A stretch of 64,000 bases of DNA from Ferroplasma acidiphilum. Its GTDB lineage: Archaea; Thermoplasmatota; Thermoplasmata; Thermoplasmatales; Thermoplasmataceae. Location: positions 248,001-312,000 of the forward strand of contig NZ_CP015363.1 of the NCBI RefSeq assembly GCF_002078355.1, given 5' to 3'. The notes beneath the pieces are model-generated. The model ran no database searches and was not told the DNA's origin. It saw nothing but the letters and a program-made list of their open reading frames with translations. Shown here piece after piece: positions 9,252 through 17,334 of this stretch (its first letter is position 1; each line of letters begins with the position of its first letter). The position numbers and the translations under genes are program-made.

Positions 9252-9993
9252 CCTCTGCATTTTTATCTTTTTTTCTTATATTATCGATTAATTTTTTGGC
9301 GCTTTCCAGTGAATCTGTGATTGTAATTGCAAACCCTGAACCGGGGCTATAGGCTATAAGCAGCCTGCTATCTATAATAGAGCTAAATTCTTCTATTGTT
9401 GATGAGAATATGGCAATTAAAACTATATTCACCATCCTTAAATTTATCTTCGGAATGATAGATATTATTCCGTTTTCAAGCATATAATCTATCCTTCTCT
9501 TGACTGTGCTACTTTTTCTTTCAAGCCTGTCTGCTATATTAACTGCACTTGCAAGCGGATCCTTTGACAATTCATCTAAAATTTCTTTATCCAGTGCTGA
9601 CAGCTCAAATTTTTTACCTGAAACAGGGGCTTCATACCTCATAAACGGTTTTCCCAGGTAAGAGCACAGGTTTTCTATCCTATCATTCAGTTCTTCTTCT
9701 TTGCCAGAAAGCCCATATACTGTAATTTTTTCAAGGCACATTATTTTAGCGTTTACCGGTTCTGGATACGGCGCATCATTTTCAAATGCCAGATATACGG
9801 ATTTCATTCCAAGTTTTTCATAATTAATACGCAGAAAGTATTTTTCTATAATGCTTTTAAATTTCATATTTTTAAGCCTGTAATATATTACCTGCTCACT
9901 CAATTCCAGCTTTGACCCCAGTTCTGTTAATGTTTGCCTCGGATTCTTAATAATATTTACTAGTATGCTGCTATCCATTTCATCCATATGCAT
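9217..9993 (-). CDS. Lrp/AsnC-type regulator with two HTH units
   Basis: A 258-aa DNA-binding protein with two AsnC-type winged HTH segments. One is near residues 4-48 (LTELGSKLELSEQVIYYRL). The other is near 132-178 (ASAVNIADRLERKSSTVKRR). Each is followed by a short effector-like domain, so it looks like two half-units in tandem, not one classic 150-aa Lrp. The start could be either of two Met codons (9993 or 9987). A perfect inverted repeat 41-58 bp upstream is a candidate self-control site. It shares a divergent spacer with the AarF kinase gene and overlaps the exporter tail-to-tail. Confidence 0.8.
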   Translation of the reverse strand: MHMDEMDSSILVNIIKNPRQTLTELGSKLELSEQVIYYRLKNMKFKSIIEKYFLRINYEKLGMKSVYLAFENDAPYPEPVNAKIMCLEKITVYGLSGKEEELNDRIENLCSYLGKPFMRYEAPVSGKKFELSALDKEILDELSKDPLASAVNIADRLERKSSTVKRRIDYMLENGIISIIPKINLRMVNIVLIAIFSSTIEEFSSIIDSRLLIAYSPGSGFAITITDSLESAKKLIDNIRKKDKNAEVMVVYDYDFYP

Positions 9994-10033
9994 GTCTTAA
10001 TACCAGGATGTATTATATTATTTCTATTGATAA

Positions 10034-10051
10034 ATATCCAGAGTTGGATAT
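10034..10051. promoter_or_regulatory. Candidate operator of the Lrp-type regulator
   Basis: ATATCCA-GAGT-TGGATAT is a perfect inverted repeat with 7-bp arms and a 4-bp spacer. A third ATATCCA copy lies at 10093-10099. A second inverted repeat, GGCAT-N10-ATGCC, lies just beyond at 10052-10071. All are in the 256-bp divergent spacer between the regulator start (9993) and the kinase start (10250). Lrp-family proteins commonly bind such sites and repress their own gene. Binding here is inferred. Confidence 0.5.
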
Positions 10052-10249
10052 GGCATTCCATTTTCCATGCCCTGACACTAAAAAATTAACACATATCCAA
10101 TGCTGATACAATAGTTTTTATCCATTAAAATAGAAGCAATACCCTATTTAGAATAAATATTCAGGTTTATTTCCAGTTGATATGATCAGTTTCCTGCCTG
10201 TAATTAAGCATTGTCGTAAATATTAAAAGGATGTTTAAAATAGGCTCTG

Positions 10250-11776
10250 GTGAATACCGGGCTTAAAGGCATGAACAGGATTGAAATGCGTTATCTGGCA
10301 AAGCTGCTTCCTGTATTTTTAAGATTCAGCTCAGATCGTAAGAAATCTAAAAAGCAGGAAGAATATGATTATAAAATAGAAAACCATGGCCGTGCTGCAG
10401 TAAATGCTTTTATAGAACTTGGCCCTACATTTATAAAACTGGGGCAGGTACTTTCTGCAAGGCCGGATCTTTTGCCCAAGGAATATTTAAAAGCATTTTC
10501 AGACCTCCAGGATAAGGTTCCTCCGGACAATTTTGTTTACGCTAAACAGATTATAGAGGAAAATGTTGGGAAAATGGAAACTGTTTTTGAAAGTTTCGAT
10601 GAAAATGCCATATCCGGGGCATCACTGGGGCAGGTATACCGTGCAAAATACAAGGGAAGGGATGCAGCTGTAAAAGTTAACCGGCACAATATAGATAATG
10701 TCTTAAAAAGGGATCTTATTATAATAAAGAAACTGCTTAATATGTTCAAGCGTTTCATCGATAATTACCTTTACATAAGCATATCTAATGTGCTCTCAGA
10801 TTTTTCTGCCAGAATATACGATGAAACAAATTACCTTGTAGAGGCAGAGAATATAAAGCGTATAGGGAATAATATAAAGAAATATGATATCATAATCCCT
10901 GAAGTTCTATTCGCGTCCCGGCAGGTTATAATACTTACATATATTGGTGGCATAAAAGTTACAGATGTAAAAAAACTGAAGGAGAAAGGAATAGACCTGC
11001 CAAAACTGGCCCATAATCTTGATCTCACATTTATCCGGATGTTATTGAGAAACGATATTTTCCATGCTGACCCCCATCCAGGAAATATAGCTATTTCTGA
11101 TGATGGAAAGATAATACTCTATGATTTCGGCATGGTTGGAAAGCTGGACGATGATACAAGGTTCAAGCTTTTAAAACTATACGATGGCCTCATAAATAAA
11201 GACCCGGACACCATAATGGACTCACTTTTGCAATTAAACGCCCTATCCCCAGCTGCAAACAGGGGCATAATAAGGAAAGGGATAGAACTCTCAATAGCTA
11301 ACCTGTCAGGTGCAAACGTTAATGAAATGGATATCAGGGAATTGCTTGAAATCGCAAACAATGTGATATTCGAATTCCCATTCCACCTTCCAAGGGAACT
11401 TGTACTCTATATGCGGATGTCATCACTTCTAGAGGGAATATGCAAAACACTTGACCCGAATTTCAAGTTTGTGCTAGTATTGCGTGATATACTTTACAAT
11501 GAGGGGATGCTTCAGGAATTATATCTTAAAGAAATGAACGAATTCGCCCAGAAGTCAATAATATCAATAGAAAAGGGGCTTGATGTACTGCCACTGCTCA
11601 AACGGGCGCTTGAGGAGAGAAATGGCGAAACAAATGAAAATAAAAAACTTCCATCAACTGTATTTCTTTCTGCTATTCTTATTGCTATGGTATTATTTTC
11701 CAGGAGTCATCCTGTAATATCATATATTGTTATAATAATAGACATTATCCTTTTTGCATATATTATAAAAAAATAA
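10250..11776 (+). CDS. AarF/ABC1/UbiB-family atypical kinase
   Basis: A 508-aa protein-kinase-like ATPase of the family that supports quinone biosynthesis in bacteria and mitochondria. It shows the KxGQ motif (63-66, KLGQ), the Ala-rich loop and lysine region (GASLGQVYRAKYKGRDAAVKV is spread over about 122-142), the catalytic HADPHPGN (about 271-278) and YDFGMVG (about 290-296). Two C-terminal membrane helices (about 468-505) would anchor it. The start given is GTG; an ATG at 10271 fits equally well. It abuts hsp20 tail-to-tail with no spacer. The substrate is unknown, probably an isoprenoid quinone or lipid. Confidence 0.87.
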   Translation: MNTGLKGMNRIEMRYLAKLLPVFLRFSSDRKKSKKQEEYDYKIENHGRAAVNAFIELGPTFIKLGQVLSARPDLLPKEYLKAFSDLQDKVPPDNFVYAKQIIEENVGKMETVFESFDENAISGASLGQVYRAKYKGRDAAVKVNRHNIDNVLKRDLIIIKKLLNMFKRFIDNYLYISISNVLSDFSARIYDETNYLVEAENIKRIGNNIKKYDIIIPEVLFASRQVIILTYIGGIKVTDVKKLKEKGIDLPKLAHNLDLTFIRMLLRNDIFHADPHPGNIAISDDGKIILYDFGMVGKLDDDTRFKLLKLYDGLINKDPDTIMDSLLQLNALSPAANRGIIRKGIELSIANLSGANVNEMDIRELLEIANNVIFEFPFHLPRELVLYMRMSSLLEGICKTLDPNFKFVLVLRDILYNEGMLQELYLKEMNEFAQKSIISIEKGLDVLPLLKRALEERNGETNENKKLPSTVFLSAILIAMVLFSRSHPVISYIVIIIDIILFAYIIKK

Positions 11777-12157
11777 TTATTCTATTTTAACTGTTTTGAC
11801 ATTTTTTACAGGTATTTTTAACGATAAAACGCCATCGTTGTATTTTGCTGAAAATTCCTGTTCAGTATCTACTTCCATTGGAAGGGACATCCTTTTGAAG
11901 ACTTTTTCCGGCCTCTGGTTCTCAAATACTGTGCCTTCAGGCTTTATTTCTCTCTCTGCTCTGATGACTATAGCATTCTTTTCCAGTGTTACCTTTATAT
12001 CTTCTCTACTGAAACCAGGAAGGTCTGCTTCTATTCCTATATATCCATTATCTTCATACATGGTTACTGGCGGATACATAAATGTCATTATTTCCTTGGC
12101 CCTGTTGTTTATATTTTTCATAAACTCATCTGAGTAATATTTTAACGGTCTGTACAT
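11777..12157 (-). CDS. hsp20: Hsp20 small heat-shock protein
   Basis: A 126-aa alpha-crystallin-domain chaperone that holds unfolding proteins. The core includes IGIEADLPGFSREDIKV (about 39-55), the central VIRAERE strand, and the closing GVLSLKIPV near the C terminus. The N-terminal arm is about 35 residues, and the end KTVKIE has an IxI-like anchor only in weak form. Archaeal Hsp20 proteins are usually 120-160 aa, so it is full length. Its stop is directly next to the stop of the AarF-kinase gene. Confidence 0.92.
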   Translation of the reverse strand: MYRPLKYYSDEFMKNINNRAKEIMTFMYPPVTMYEDNGYIGIEADLPGFSREDIKVTLEKNAIVIRAEREIKPEGTVFENQRPEKVFKRMSLPMEVDTEQEFSAKYNDGVLSLKIPVKNVKTVKIE

Positions 12158-12581
12158 ATTTCAAATATAAATTAAGAGTACTAAAAGTTTGTGTTAACCA
12201 AATTTATTCAATTAACATTATCTATTCGATTTAACAAATAAATTTTTTCCCAAACCAGTTTTCAGCACTTAAATATTAGACATGGGCACGTCATATTTAT
12301 CCTATAATTTAATTTATAATCCAGATCAAGTACATCATAAAATGTCTGAATAGTATTAACATCTGGTTCAGACTATTATACCACGGGCATATTAGAAAAT
12401 TAAAGGGAAATCATATCCATTTTGTTCAAGCATAAAGAAGAGCATTGTTTATACATTAATGTTGGAATAAGCATTTTAAAATACTTCTCGCGTAGAATCA
12501 AGAAAACAATAAGAAAATCTATGTCTTCCATGAAAACTTTACTGCGGTATAATATATCCCTGTGTTTCAGCCCATAAGGTT
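12158..12581. other. Gene-free spacer, AT-rich
   Basis: No supported gene or structured RNA is seen in these 424 bp. The 5' region of hsp20 is at the left. The right side lies beyond the stop of meaB. One inverted repeat is visible: GTCTGAA (about 12342) with TTCAGAC (about 12365) separated by about 16 bases. Such a hairpin could affect transcript ends, but this is speculative. Confidence 0.4.
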
Positions 12582-13526
12582 CTATTTACCTGTTTCGCCG
12601 GAATTTTCAGTGTTTCTTATTTCAGGCCTTTCACCACCTGCTGGCCTACTTTTCAATATATCTTCTGCCATGGTATATGGATCCTCATCAGGCACATTTT
12701 TATCATCTTCAATACTGTCTATGTACTTTGAATAATCGCTATATATCGTTTCCATAACTGTCATTTTCAACTTTCTGTAATATTTTTCCTTTACATTTTT
12801 CTTATCCATTCTAAGTATGTTATCTATCAGTTCCCCGTAATTTTCACCTGTAATAGAGTTCAGGCCTATGACCGGTGTTGACAGTTTATTGCTCATATTC
12901 AATGATTCCCTGATATCTTTTATTGCCATATATGACCCTTCCCTGTCAATTTTATTTATGATAAAAATATCCCCAATTTCCATTATGCCTGATTTAATTG
13001 CCTGTATTTCATCCCCGAGCCCTGGAGCAAGTACCACACATGTTATATCCGCAATATTCATCACATCCACATCTGACTGCCCGGAACCCACAGTTTCCAG
13101 TATAATAAATTTATTTCCTGCTGCTTCAAGGATTTTGATTATATCCCAGGTATATTCTGAAAGCCCGCCATTAAAAAGCCTGTTGGATGTGCTTCTCATA
13201 TAGATATTTTTTTTGCTCAGAGCTGTCTGCATCCTTATTCTATTCCCCAGTATAGATCCTCCTGAGAACGGGCTTGCGGGGTCAATAGCAAGCACTGCAA
13301 CCTTTCCATGCTCCGAAAGTTTCGGGGCAAGATTTCCTATCAGTGTGCTTTTTCCAACTCCTGGTGGCCCTGTTATGCCTATTATTTTTGCATTCCCATG
13401 CCTGTATATCCTGCTAATGATCTCTTTCCTTAATTCATATCCAGAATTTTCTATAAGTGATATTGATCTTGCAATGCTCCTGTAATCTCCATGGAGTATG
13501 CCATCAGTTAGCCTTTCAATATTCAT
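12582..13526 (-). CDS. meaB: MeaB/ArgK-type GTPase chaperone of the B12 mutase
   Basis: G3E-family GTPase that gates cofactor loading into, and protects, adenosylcobalamin-dependent acyl-CoA mutases. The 314-aa protein has Walker A GPPGVGKS (53-60), the DPASPFSGGSILGNRIRM segment split across about 84-101, a Walker B-like ETVGSGQSDVD and the guanine-specificity motif NKID. It is the last gene of the mutase operon: its ATG overlaps the end of the small-subunit gene by 11 bp, which suggests translational coupling. The C-terminal 30 residues are polar and probably disordered. Confidence 0.93.
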   Translation of the reverse strand: MNIERLTDGILHGDYRSIARSISLIENSGYELRKEIISRIYRHGNAKIIGITGPPGVGKSTLIGNLAPKLSEHGKVAVLAIDPASPFSGGSILGNRIRMQTALSKKNIYMRSTSNRLFNGGLSEYTWDIIKILEAAGNKFIILETVGSGQSDVDVMNIADITCVVLAPGLGDEIQAIKSGIMEIGDIFIINKIDREGSYMAIKDIRESLNMSNKLSTPVIGLNSITGENYGELIDNILRMDKKNVKEKYYRKLKMTVMETIYSDYSKYIDSIEDDKNVPDEDPYTMAEDILKSRPAGGERPEIRNTENSGETGK

Positions 13527-13965
13527 TTTCCCTCAATTTCCTGATTTCCCTTGCACGTTTTTTTATGTGGCTGATGATCTCGCTAAGTGGTGTCCCAGGA
13601 CCGAAATTTCCGGTTATGCCCATTTTTTCAAGGGCTGGCTTGTCCTCATCTGGTATTATTCCGCCCCCAACCACTGCTATATCACTCACCCCACGCTTCT
13701 TCAAGCTCTCCATAACATTCCTGAAGGCTGTCATATGGGCACCATTTAACAGGCTCAATGCAATTACATCTACATCCTCATTAATTGCGGTATCAACTAC
13801 CTCTTCTGGCGTTGGCAATAATCCAGCATATATGACATCCATTCCCGCATCCCTGAATGCTTTGGCAAGGACAAATATACCCCTATCATGCCCATCTATA
13901 GCAGGTTTAGCCAGCAAAATCTTTATTGGCGCTTCAGTATATTTTCGGTTCTTTCCATTCTCCAA
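13516..13965 (-). CDS. Acyl-CoA mutase small (B12-binding) subunit
   Basis: Cobalamin-binding subunit of an alpha/beta acyl-CoA mutase. DGHDRG supplies the lower-ligand His of the DxHxxG motif, and the later GGGIIPDED and FGPGT segments complete the Rossmann-like B12 fold. I place the start at a TTG (13965), because a clear GGGAGG lies 7 bases before it. This gives 149 aa beginning at ENGKNRKYTE and cuts the overlap with the large-subunit gene to 32 bp. An ATG at 13998 would add 11 residues but has no comparable ribosome-binding site. It lies between the large subunit and meaB in one operon. Confidence 0.9.
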   Translation of the reverse strand: MENGKNRKYTEAPIKILLAKPAIDGHDRGIFVLAKAFRDAGMDVIYAGLLPTPEEVVDTAINEDVDVIALSLLNGAHMTAFRNVMESLKKRGVSDIAVVGGGIIPDEDKPALEKMGITGNFGPGTPLSEIISHIKKRAREIRKLRENEY

Positions 13966-15637
13966 ATATATCCCTCCCGATATTTGATATTTCCTCAAGT
14001 GTGCAGTAGTTCCGTACGCAATCCATGATATATGGCATTAGATTTACGCTTTCATCTTCCATGGCATTTTTCAGCTTTTCAAGGGATTCTGCAACCTTTG
14101 ATTCATCCCTTTTTGATTTTATATTCTTAAGGCTATTGATCTGCCCGTTTTCAGCTATATCTGTAATTTTTAATGTGTTTATTGGCTTTTCATCCTTATC
14201 AACGTACCTGTTCACGCCAACTATTATGTCATCTTCATTTTCAATTTTCAACTGCTTTTTATATGAAGTGTCAGCGATTTCCTTCTGTATGTATCCTGAT
14301 TTGACAGCATCGAGTATGCCGCCCATTTTTTCTATCTCGGAGAAATATTTGTATGCTTCTATCTCCATCTCACAGGTTAACCTTTCAAGATAATATGAGC
14401 CGCCAAGCGGGTCAATCACATCTGCTATTCCTGTTTCCTCTGCAATTATCTGCTGTGTTCTCAATGCAACCTTTACCGCATCGTCTGTAGGCAAAGCCCA
14501 TGCCTCGTCATAGGAATTTGTATGCAGGCTCTGTGTTCCACCAAGTACTGCAGCCATTGCCTCTATTGTTGTCCTCACTATATTGTTAAGCGGTTGTTGC
14601 CAGGTAAGTGTATAGCCAGATGTCTGTGTATGGAATTTCAATTCCATGCTTCTGGGATTTTTGGCATGGTATTTTTCTTTCAATACTGTTGCCCAGATTC
14701 TTCTGGCTGCCCTGAATTTTGCTATTTCCTCAAAGAAATTTATCGATGAATTGAAGAAAAATGACATCCTGGGTGCAAAATCATCGACGTTCAGTCCAGC
14801 ATTCATGCCCATCTCTATGTAATAAAATCCATCGGCTAGGGTGAACGCAAGTTCCTGGACAGCACTGGACCCTGCTTCCCTTATATGGTACCCGGAGACA
14901 CTTATGTAATTCCATTTTGGCACATGCTCTGTTGAATATGTAAGCATATCCCTTATAAGCCTTAAATGGGCTTCCGGTGGATACATCCACTCTTTCTGGG
15001 CTATGTACTCCTTCAATATATCTGCCTGTACAGTTCCGGCTATCTTCTCCAGCGGAATGCCTTTTTCCTCTGCAAGGACGAAGTACATGGCAGTAAGTAT
15101 GGCAGCAGGGGCATTGATGGTCATTGATGTGCTGACCTTGCTGAGGTCTATGCCATCAAAAATTCGTTCCATGTCATGCAGTGAAGATACATTTACACCG
15201 CATTTTCCAACCTCACCTTCAGCCCTTTTATTATCACAGTCAAATCCATAAAGTGTTGGCATATCAAAGGCAATGCTGAGCCCTGTTTCTCCATTTTCTA
15301 TAAGATATTTCAATCGTTTGTTTGTATCGTCCGGTGTTCCGAAGCCTGAAAACATTCTCATTGTCCAGTTCCTTCCACGGTACATATTCGGATATACGCC
15401 TCTTGTAAATGGATATTCGCCGGGGTTTCCAAGGATACTGTCAATATTGTCCGGGAGGTCGCCACGTGTATATAGCTCTTTTACCGGCATTGATGATGAA
15501 TTTGTCCTGATTTTATCCCTATACCCCGTTTTTTTATTCCACGGTTCCAGTATAGTCTTTTTCCACTCTTCATAGTTTTTATCTTCCTTAAAAGATCCTT
15601 TTATTTCTTTAATTTTAAGGTCCCAGAAATTTTCCAT
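13934..15637 (-). CDS. B12-dependent acyl-CoA mutase large subunit (isobutyryl-CoA mutase-like)
   Basis: Catalytic TIM-barrel subunit (567 aa) of the methylmalonyl-CoA mutase family, with the family segments RGVYPNMYRGR, SGYHIREAGSS and GGTQSLHTNSYDEA. The two residues that set substrate choice are unusual. F96 (TMRMFSGF) replaces the Tyr89 of Propionibacterium methylmalonyl-CoA mutase, and Q214 (EYIAQKEW) replaces Arg207. Phe/Gln is the pair reported for isobutyryl-CoA mutase. The likely reaction is thus isobutyryl-CoA to n-butyryl-CoA, not methylmalonyl-CoA to succinyl-CoA, though automatic annotation would probably say the latter. First gene of the operon with the B12 subunit and MeaB. Confidence 0.9.
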   Translation of the reverse strand: MENFWDLKIKEIKGSFKEDKNYEEWKKTILEPWNKKTGYRDKIRTNSSSMPVKELYTRGDLPDNIDSILGNPGEYPFTRGVYPNMYRGRNWTMRMFSGFGTPDDTNKRLKYLIENGETGLSIAFDMPTLYGFDCDNKRAEGEVGKCGVNVSSLHDMERIFDGIDLSKVSTSMTINAPAAILTAMYFVLAEEKGIPLEKIAGTVQADILKEYIAQKEWMYPPEAHLRLIRDMLTYSTEHVPKWNYISVSGYHIREAGSSAVQELAFTLADGFYYIEMGMNAGLNVDDFAPRMSFFFNSSINFFEEIAKFRAARRIWATVLKEKYHAKNPRSMELKFHTQTSGYTLTWQQPLNNIVRTTIEAMAAVLGGTQSLHTNSYDEAWALPTDDAVKVALRTQQIIAEETGIADVIDPLGGSYYLERLTCEMEIEAYKYFSEIEKMGGILDAVKSGYIQKEIADTSYKKQLKIENEDDIIVGVNRYVDKDEKPINTLKITDIAENGQINSLKNIKSKRDESKVAESLEKLKNAMEDESVNLMPYIMDCVRNYCTLEEISNIGRDIFGEWKEPKIY

Positions 15638-15639
15638 AA

Positions 15640-15653
15640 TAGCCTAATGGCTA
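15640..15653. repeat. Inverted repeat just before the mutase start
   Basis: TAGCC-TAAT-GGCTA ends two bases before the ATG of the mutase large subunit (minus strand). In the transcript it could form a small hairpin over the start, or serve as an operator. No Shine-Dalgarno sequence is seen between it and the ATG. With 5-bp arms it may be chance. Confidence 0.3.
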
Positions 15654-15714
15654 AAAGCATTAATATTTTTCTTATGGGATTTATCCCAACTATTTTAAAT
15701 ATTTTGCCTGGCAA

Positions 15715-16455
15715 TTAGCGGGAGAGCTTGGACATTCTATCTACCATATTTGTTATATATCCATTTAAACCCGAATTAGCGATAAACACACCATCCTCTT
15801 CCCTGTCAACTGTCCACGGAACTACAAAATATCCATCATCCTGTATTTCCTTAAATTTTTTCATATATTCTTTTTTGTATTCCGGTAAGAATAATGAAAC
15901 GCCCATTGATTTCAAATCCTTGCAATCTATTTTTCCAATGTATTTTTCAGAATGCTGGTCATAATCAAAACCCAGCATGATAGTCCTGCTTAGCTCGCCC
16001 GCCCTCCTCAAGGCATAAGGGTCAAATGATATAATGCACACATGGTCTTCCATGCCCATGGATTCGACAACCTGCAGTGTATACTTAGTTAATTCATTTT
16101 TTACAAGGTAACCATCATCATGCACAGTTTTAAGCTCAACGAGAAAATATTTATCCCTGAATAATTTAAACAAATCACGCAATTTTGGTATATTCTGCCC
16201 CCTTACCATAATTCTGTCGATTTCAGCGGATTCAATGTTTTCTATATCCTTATCAATTGAGGCAAGCCTGTTAAGGTTAAAATCATGAATAATATATACT
16301 TCATTGTCGCTGCTGAGGTGAACATCAAGTTCCACAATATCTGTAAATTTGAAAGCGTTTTCAAATGATTCTATGGTATTTTCGACATATTCGGAAGGCA
16401 AACCTCTATGGCCCACAACCACAAAATTTGATTTAATGTAATCTCTTATATTCAT
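15715..16455 (-). CDS. Glycerophosphodiester phosphodiesterase
   Basis: Hydrolyses glycerophosphodiesters to an alcohol and glycerol phosphate, probably in lipid turnover. The 246-aa TIM barrel has the signature residues H16-R17 (VGHRG), E26, E43 and D45 (VELDVHL) and H58 (IIHDFN). A lysine-containing LVELK segment follows, and PWTVD near the C terminus is typical. There is no signal peptide, so it is cytosolic. It stands as a single gene about 80 bp from the mutase operon on the same strand. Confidence 0.9.
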   Translation of the reverse strand: MNIRDYIKSNFVVVGHRGLPSEYVENTIESFENAFKFTDIVELDVHLSSDNEVYIIHDFNLNRLASIDKDIENIESAEIDRIMVRGQNIPKLRDLFKLFRDKYFLVELKTVHDDGYLVKNELTKYTLQVVESMGMEDHVCIISFDPYALRRAGELSRTIMLGFDYDQHSEKYIGKIDCKDLKSMGVSLFLPEYKKEYMKKFKEIQDDGYFVVPWTVDREEDGVFIANSGLNGYITNMVDRMSKLSR

Positions 16456-16514
16456 GGCGTGTAATATAACCCGGGCTTAAAATAATTTCTAATGCAAAGT
16501 TATAAAAATAAAAT

Positions 16515-16835
16515 TTAGAAATCGAACTTTTTAATTATTTTTTCGTTATAATAACTTGGATATGTATATTTTCTGAGCAATGGATAGTAAGTAAGATTAA
16601 ATTTTCTAAGAATTTCACGTACTTCCTTGGATGAATACGTTACATTAAACTCCTCTTCTATGTATTCTTGAATTTCGTGGACTGTGCATACCTTTTTATT
16701 TTCTACACAGTTCTTCAAGGCTATCATCTGGTTTTCATGTAATTTTGAAGGCCGACCCATGTATGTCCTGACCAAAACTCTCTTTTCTTTTCCATTTTCA
16801 ACTGATATTACAGTTTCTAATTGATTCTGTCCCAT
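16515..16835 (-). CDS. Small winged-helix protein like IS630 transposase N terminus
   Basis: A 106-aa protein whose residues 27-95 match the winged helix-turn-helix that begins IS630/Tc1-type transposases: a GRPSKL lead-in, a VHEIQEYIEEEF helix and a YSSKEVREILRKFNL recognition helix. The DDE catalytic half is missing; the next coding sequence downstream is the unrelated phosphodiesterase. It may still be a working gene: GGGTGA lies five bases before the ATG, and a TATA-like element sits inside a perfect palindrome at 16866-16881. Either a transposase remnant or a DNA-binding domain recruited as a regulator is possible. Confidence 0.65.
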   Translation of the reverse strand: MGQNQLETVISVENGKEKRVLVRTYMGRPSKLHENQMIALKNCVENKKVCTVHEIQEYIEEEFNVTYSSKEVREILRKFNLTYYPLLRKYTYPSYYNEKIIKKFDF

Positions 16836-17334
16836 ACTTTCACCCTACATTTCCATCATACGTATAACGTATAAATACGTTATTATTATGTGAAAATTAA
16901 TCAAAAAAAAACGAAAACATATATATTTTGTCTGATTTCATTATTTTAACATTTATATTCAATATTATAACATGAAACTATTAGTATCTATATTTTTAAA
17001 TCGAAAAGTAACATTAAATATTTAAAAGATGAACTTTTAATTCTTACTTCGATTTATTCCTATTTTCTAAATATAATTGAGAATAATATCCACCAATATA
17101 ATTCAATAATCTGTAGAAAAATACAATAGATGTAAAACGGTCAACATAATATTTTGTGATACCGTATACATAGCTACAGGATAGGGGCACCGGGCAAATA
17201 TTCTATTCCAAAATAAATAAACTATAAATTTTAGATATTCACATTTTTTGAGATGAAAACCAATCACAATAAACAATTAAAATCTTGCAACTTTTCAATA
17301 ATATAGATTATATAATTCTATTAAATTACTCATA
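16836..17334. other. Very AT-rich gene-free spacer
   Basis: About 500 bp with no supported gene. The left end holds the promoter palindrome of the small winged-helix gene. Bases 17022-17040 form TTAAAAG-ATGAA-CTTTTAA, a hairpin followed by a T-rich stretch. A short GC-richer patch (about 17180-17200, AGGATAGGGGCACCGGGC) stands out from the rest but has no recognisable RNA fold. The composition and the orphan genes on both sides suggest an acquired or eroding region. Confidence 0.45.
16866..16881 (-). promoter_or_regulatory. Palindrome over the TATA element of the winged-helix gene
   Basis: AACGTAT-AA-ATACGTT is an inverted repeat with perfect 7-bp arms, preceded by another ACGTATA copy (16860-16866). 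On the minus strand it contains TATTTATACG, a plausible TATA box 31-46 bases before the ATG at 16835. A site in this place would let a dimeric DNA-binding protein block the promoter, so the encoded winged-helix protein may control itself. Confidence 0.5.

Noticed and set aside
13457-13987. 176-codon open frame on the plus strand opposite the mutase small subunit and meaB
   Set aside because: Shadow of two well-supported genes, with no ribosome-binding site or known motif.
16515-16835. Complete IS630-type insertion sequence
   Set aside because: No DDE catalytic domain follows, and I saw no terminal inverted repeats or target duplication.
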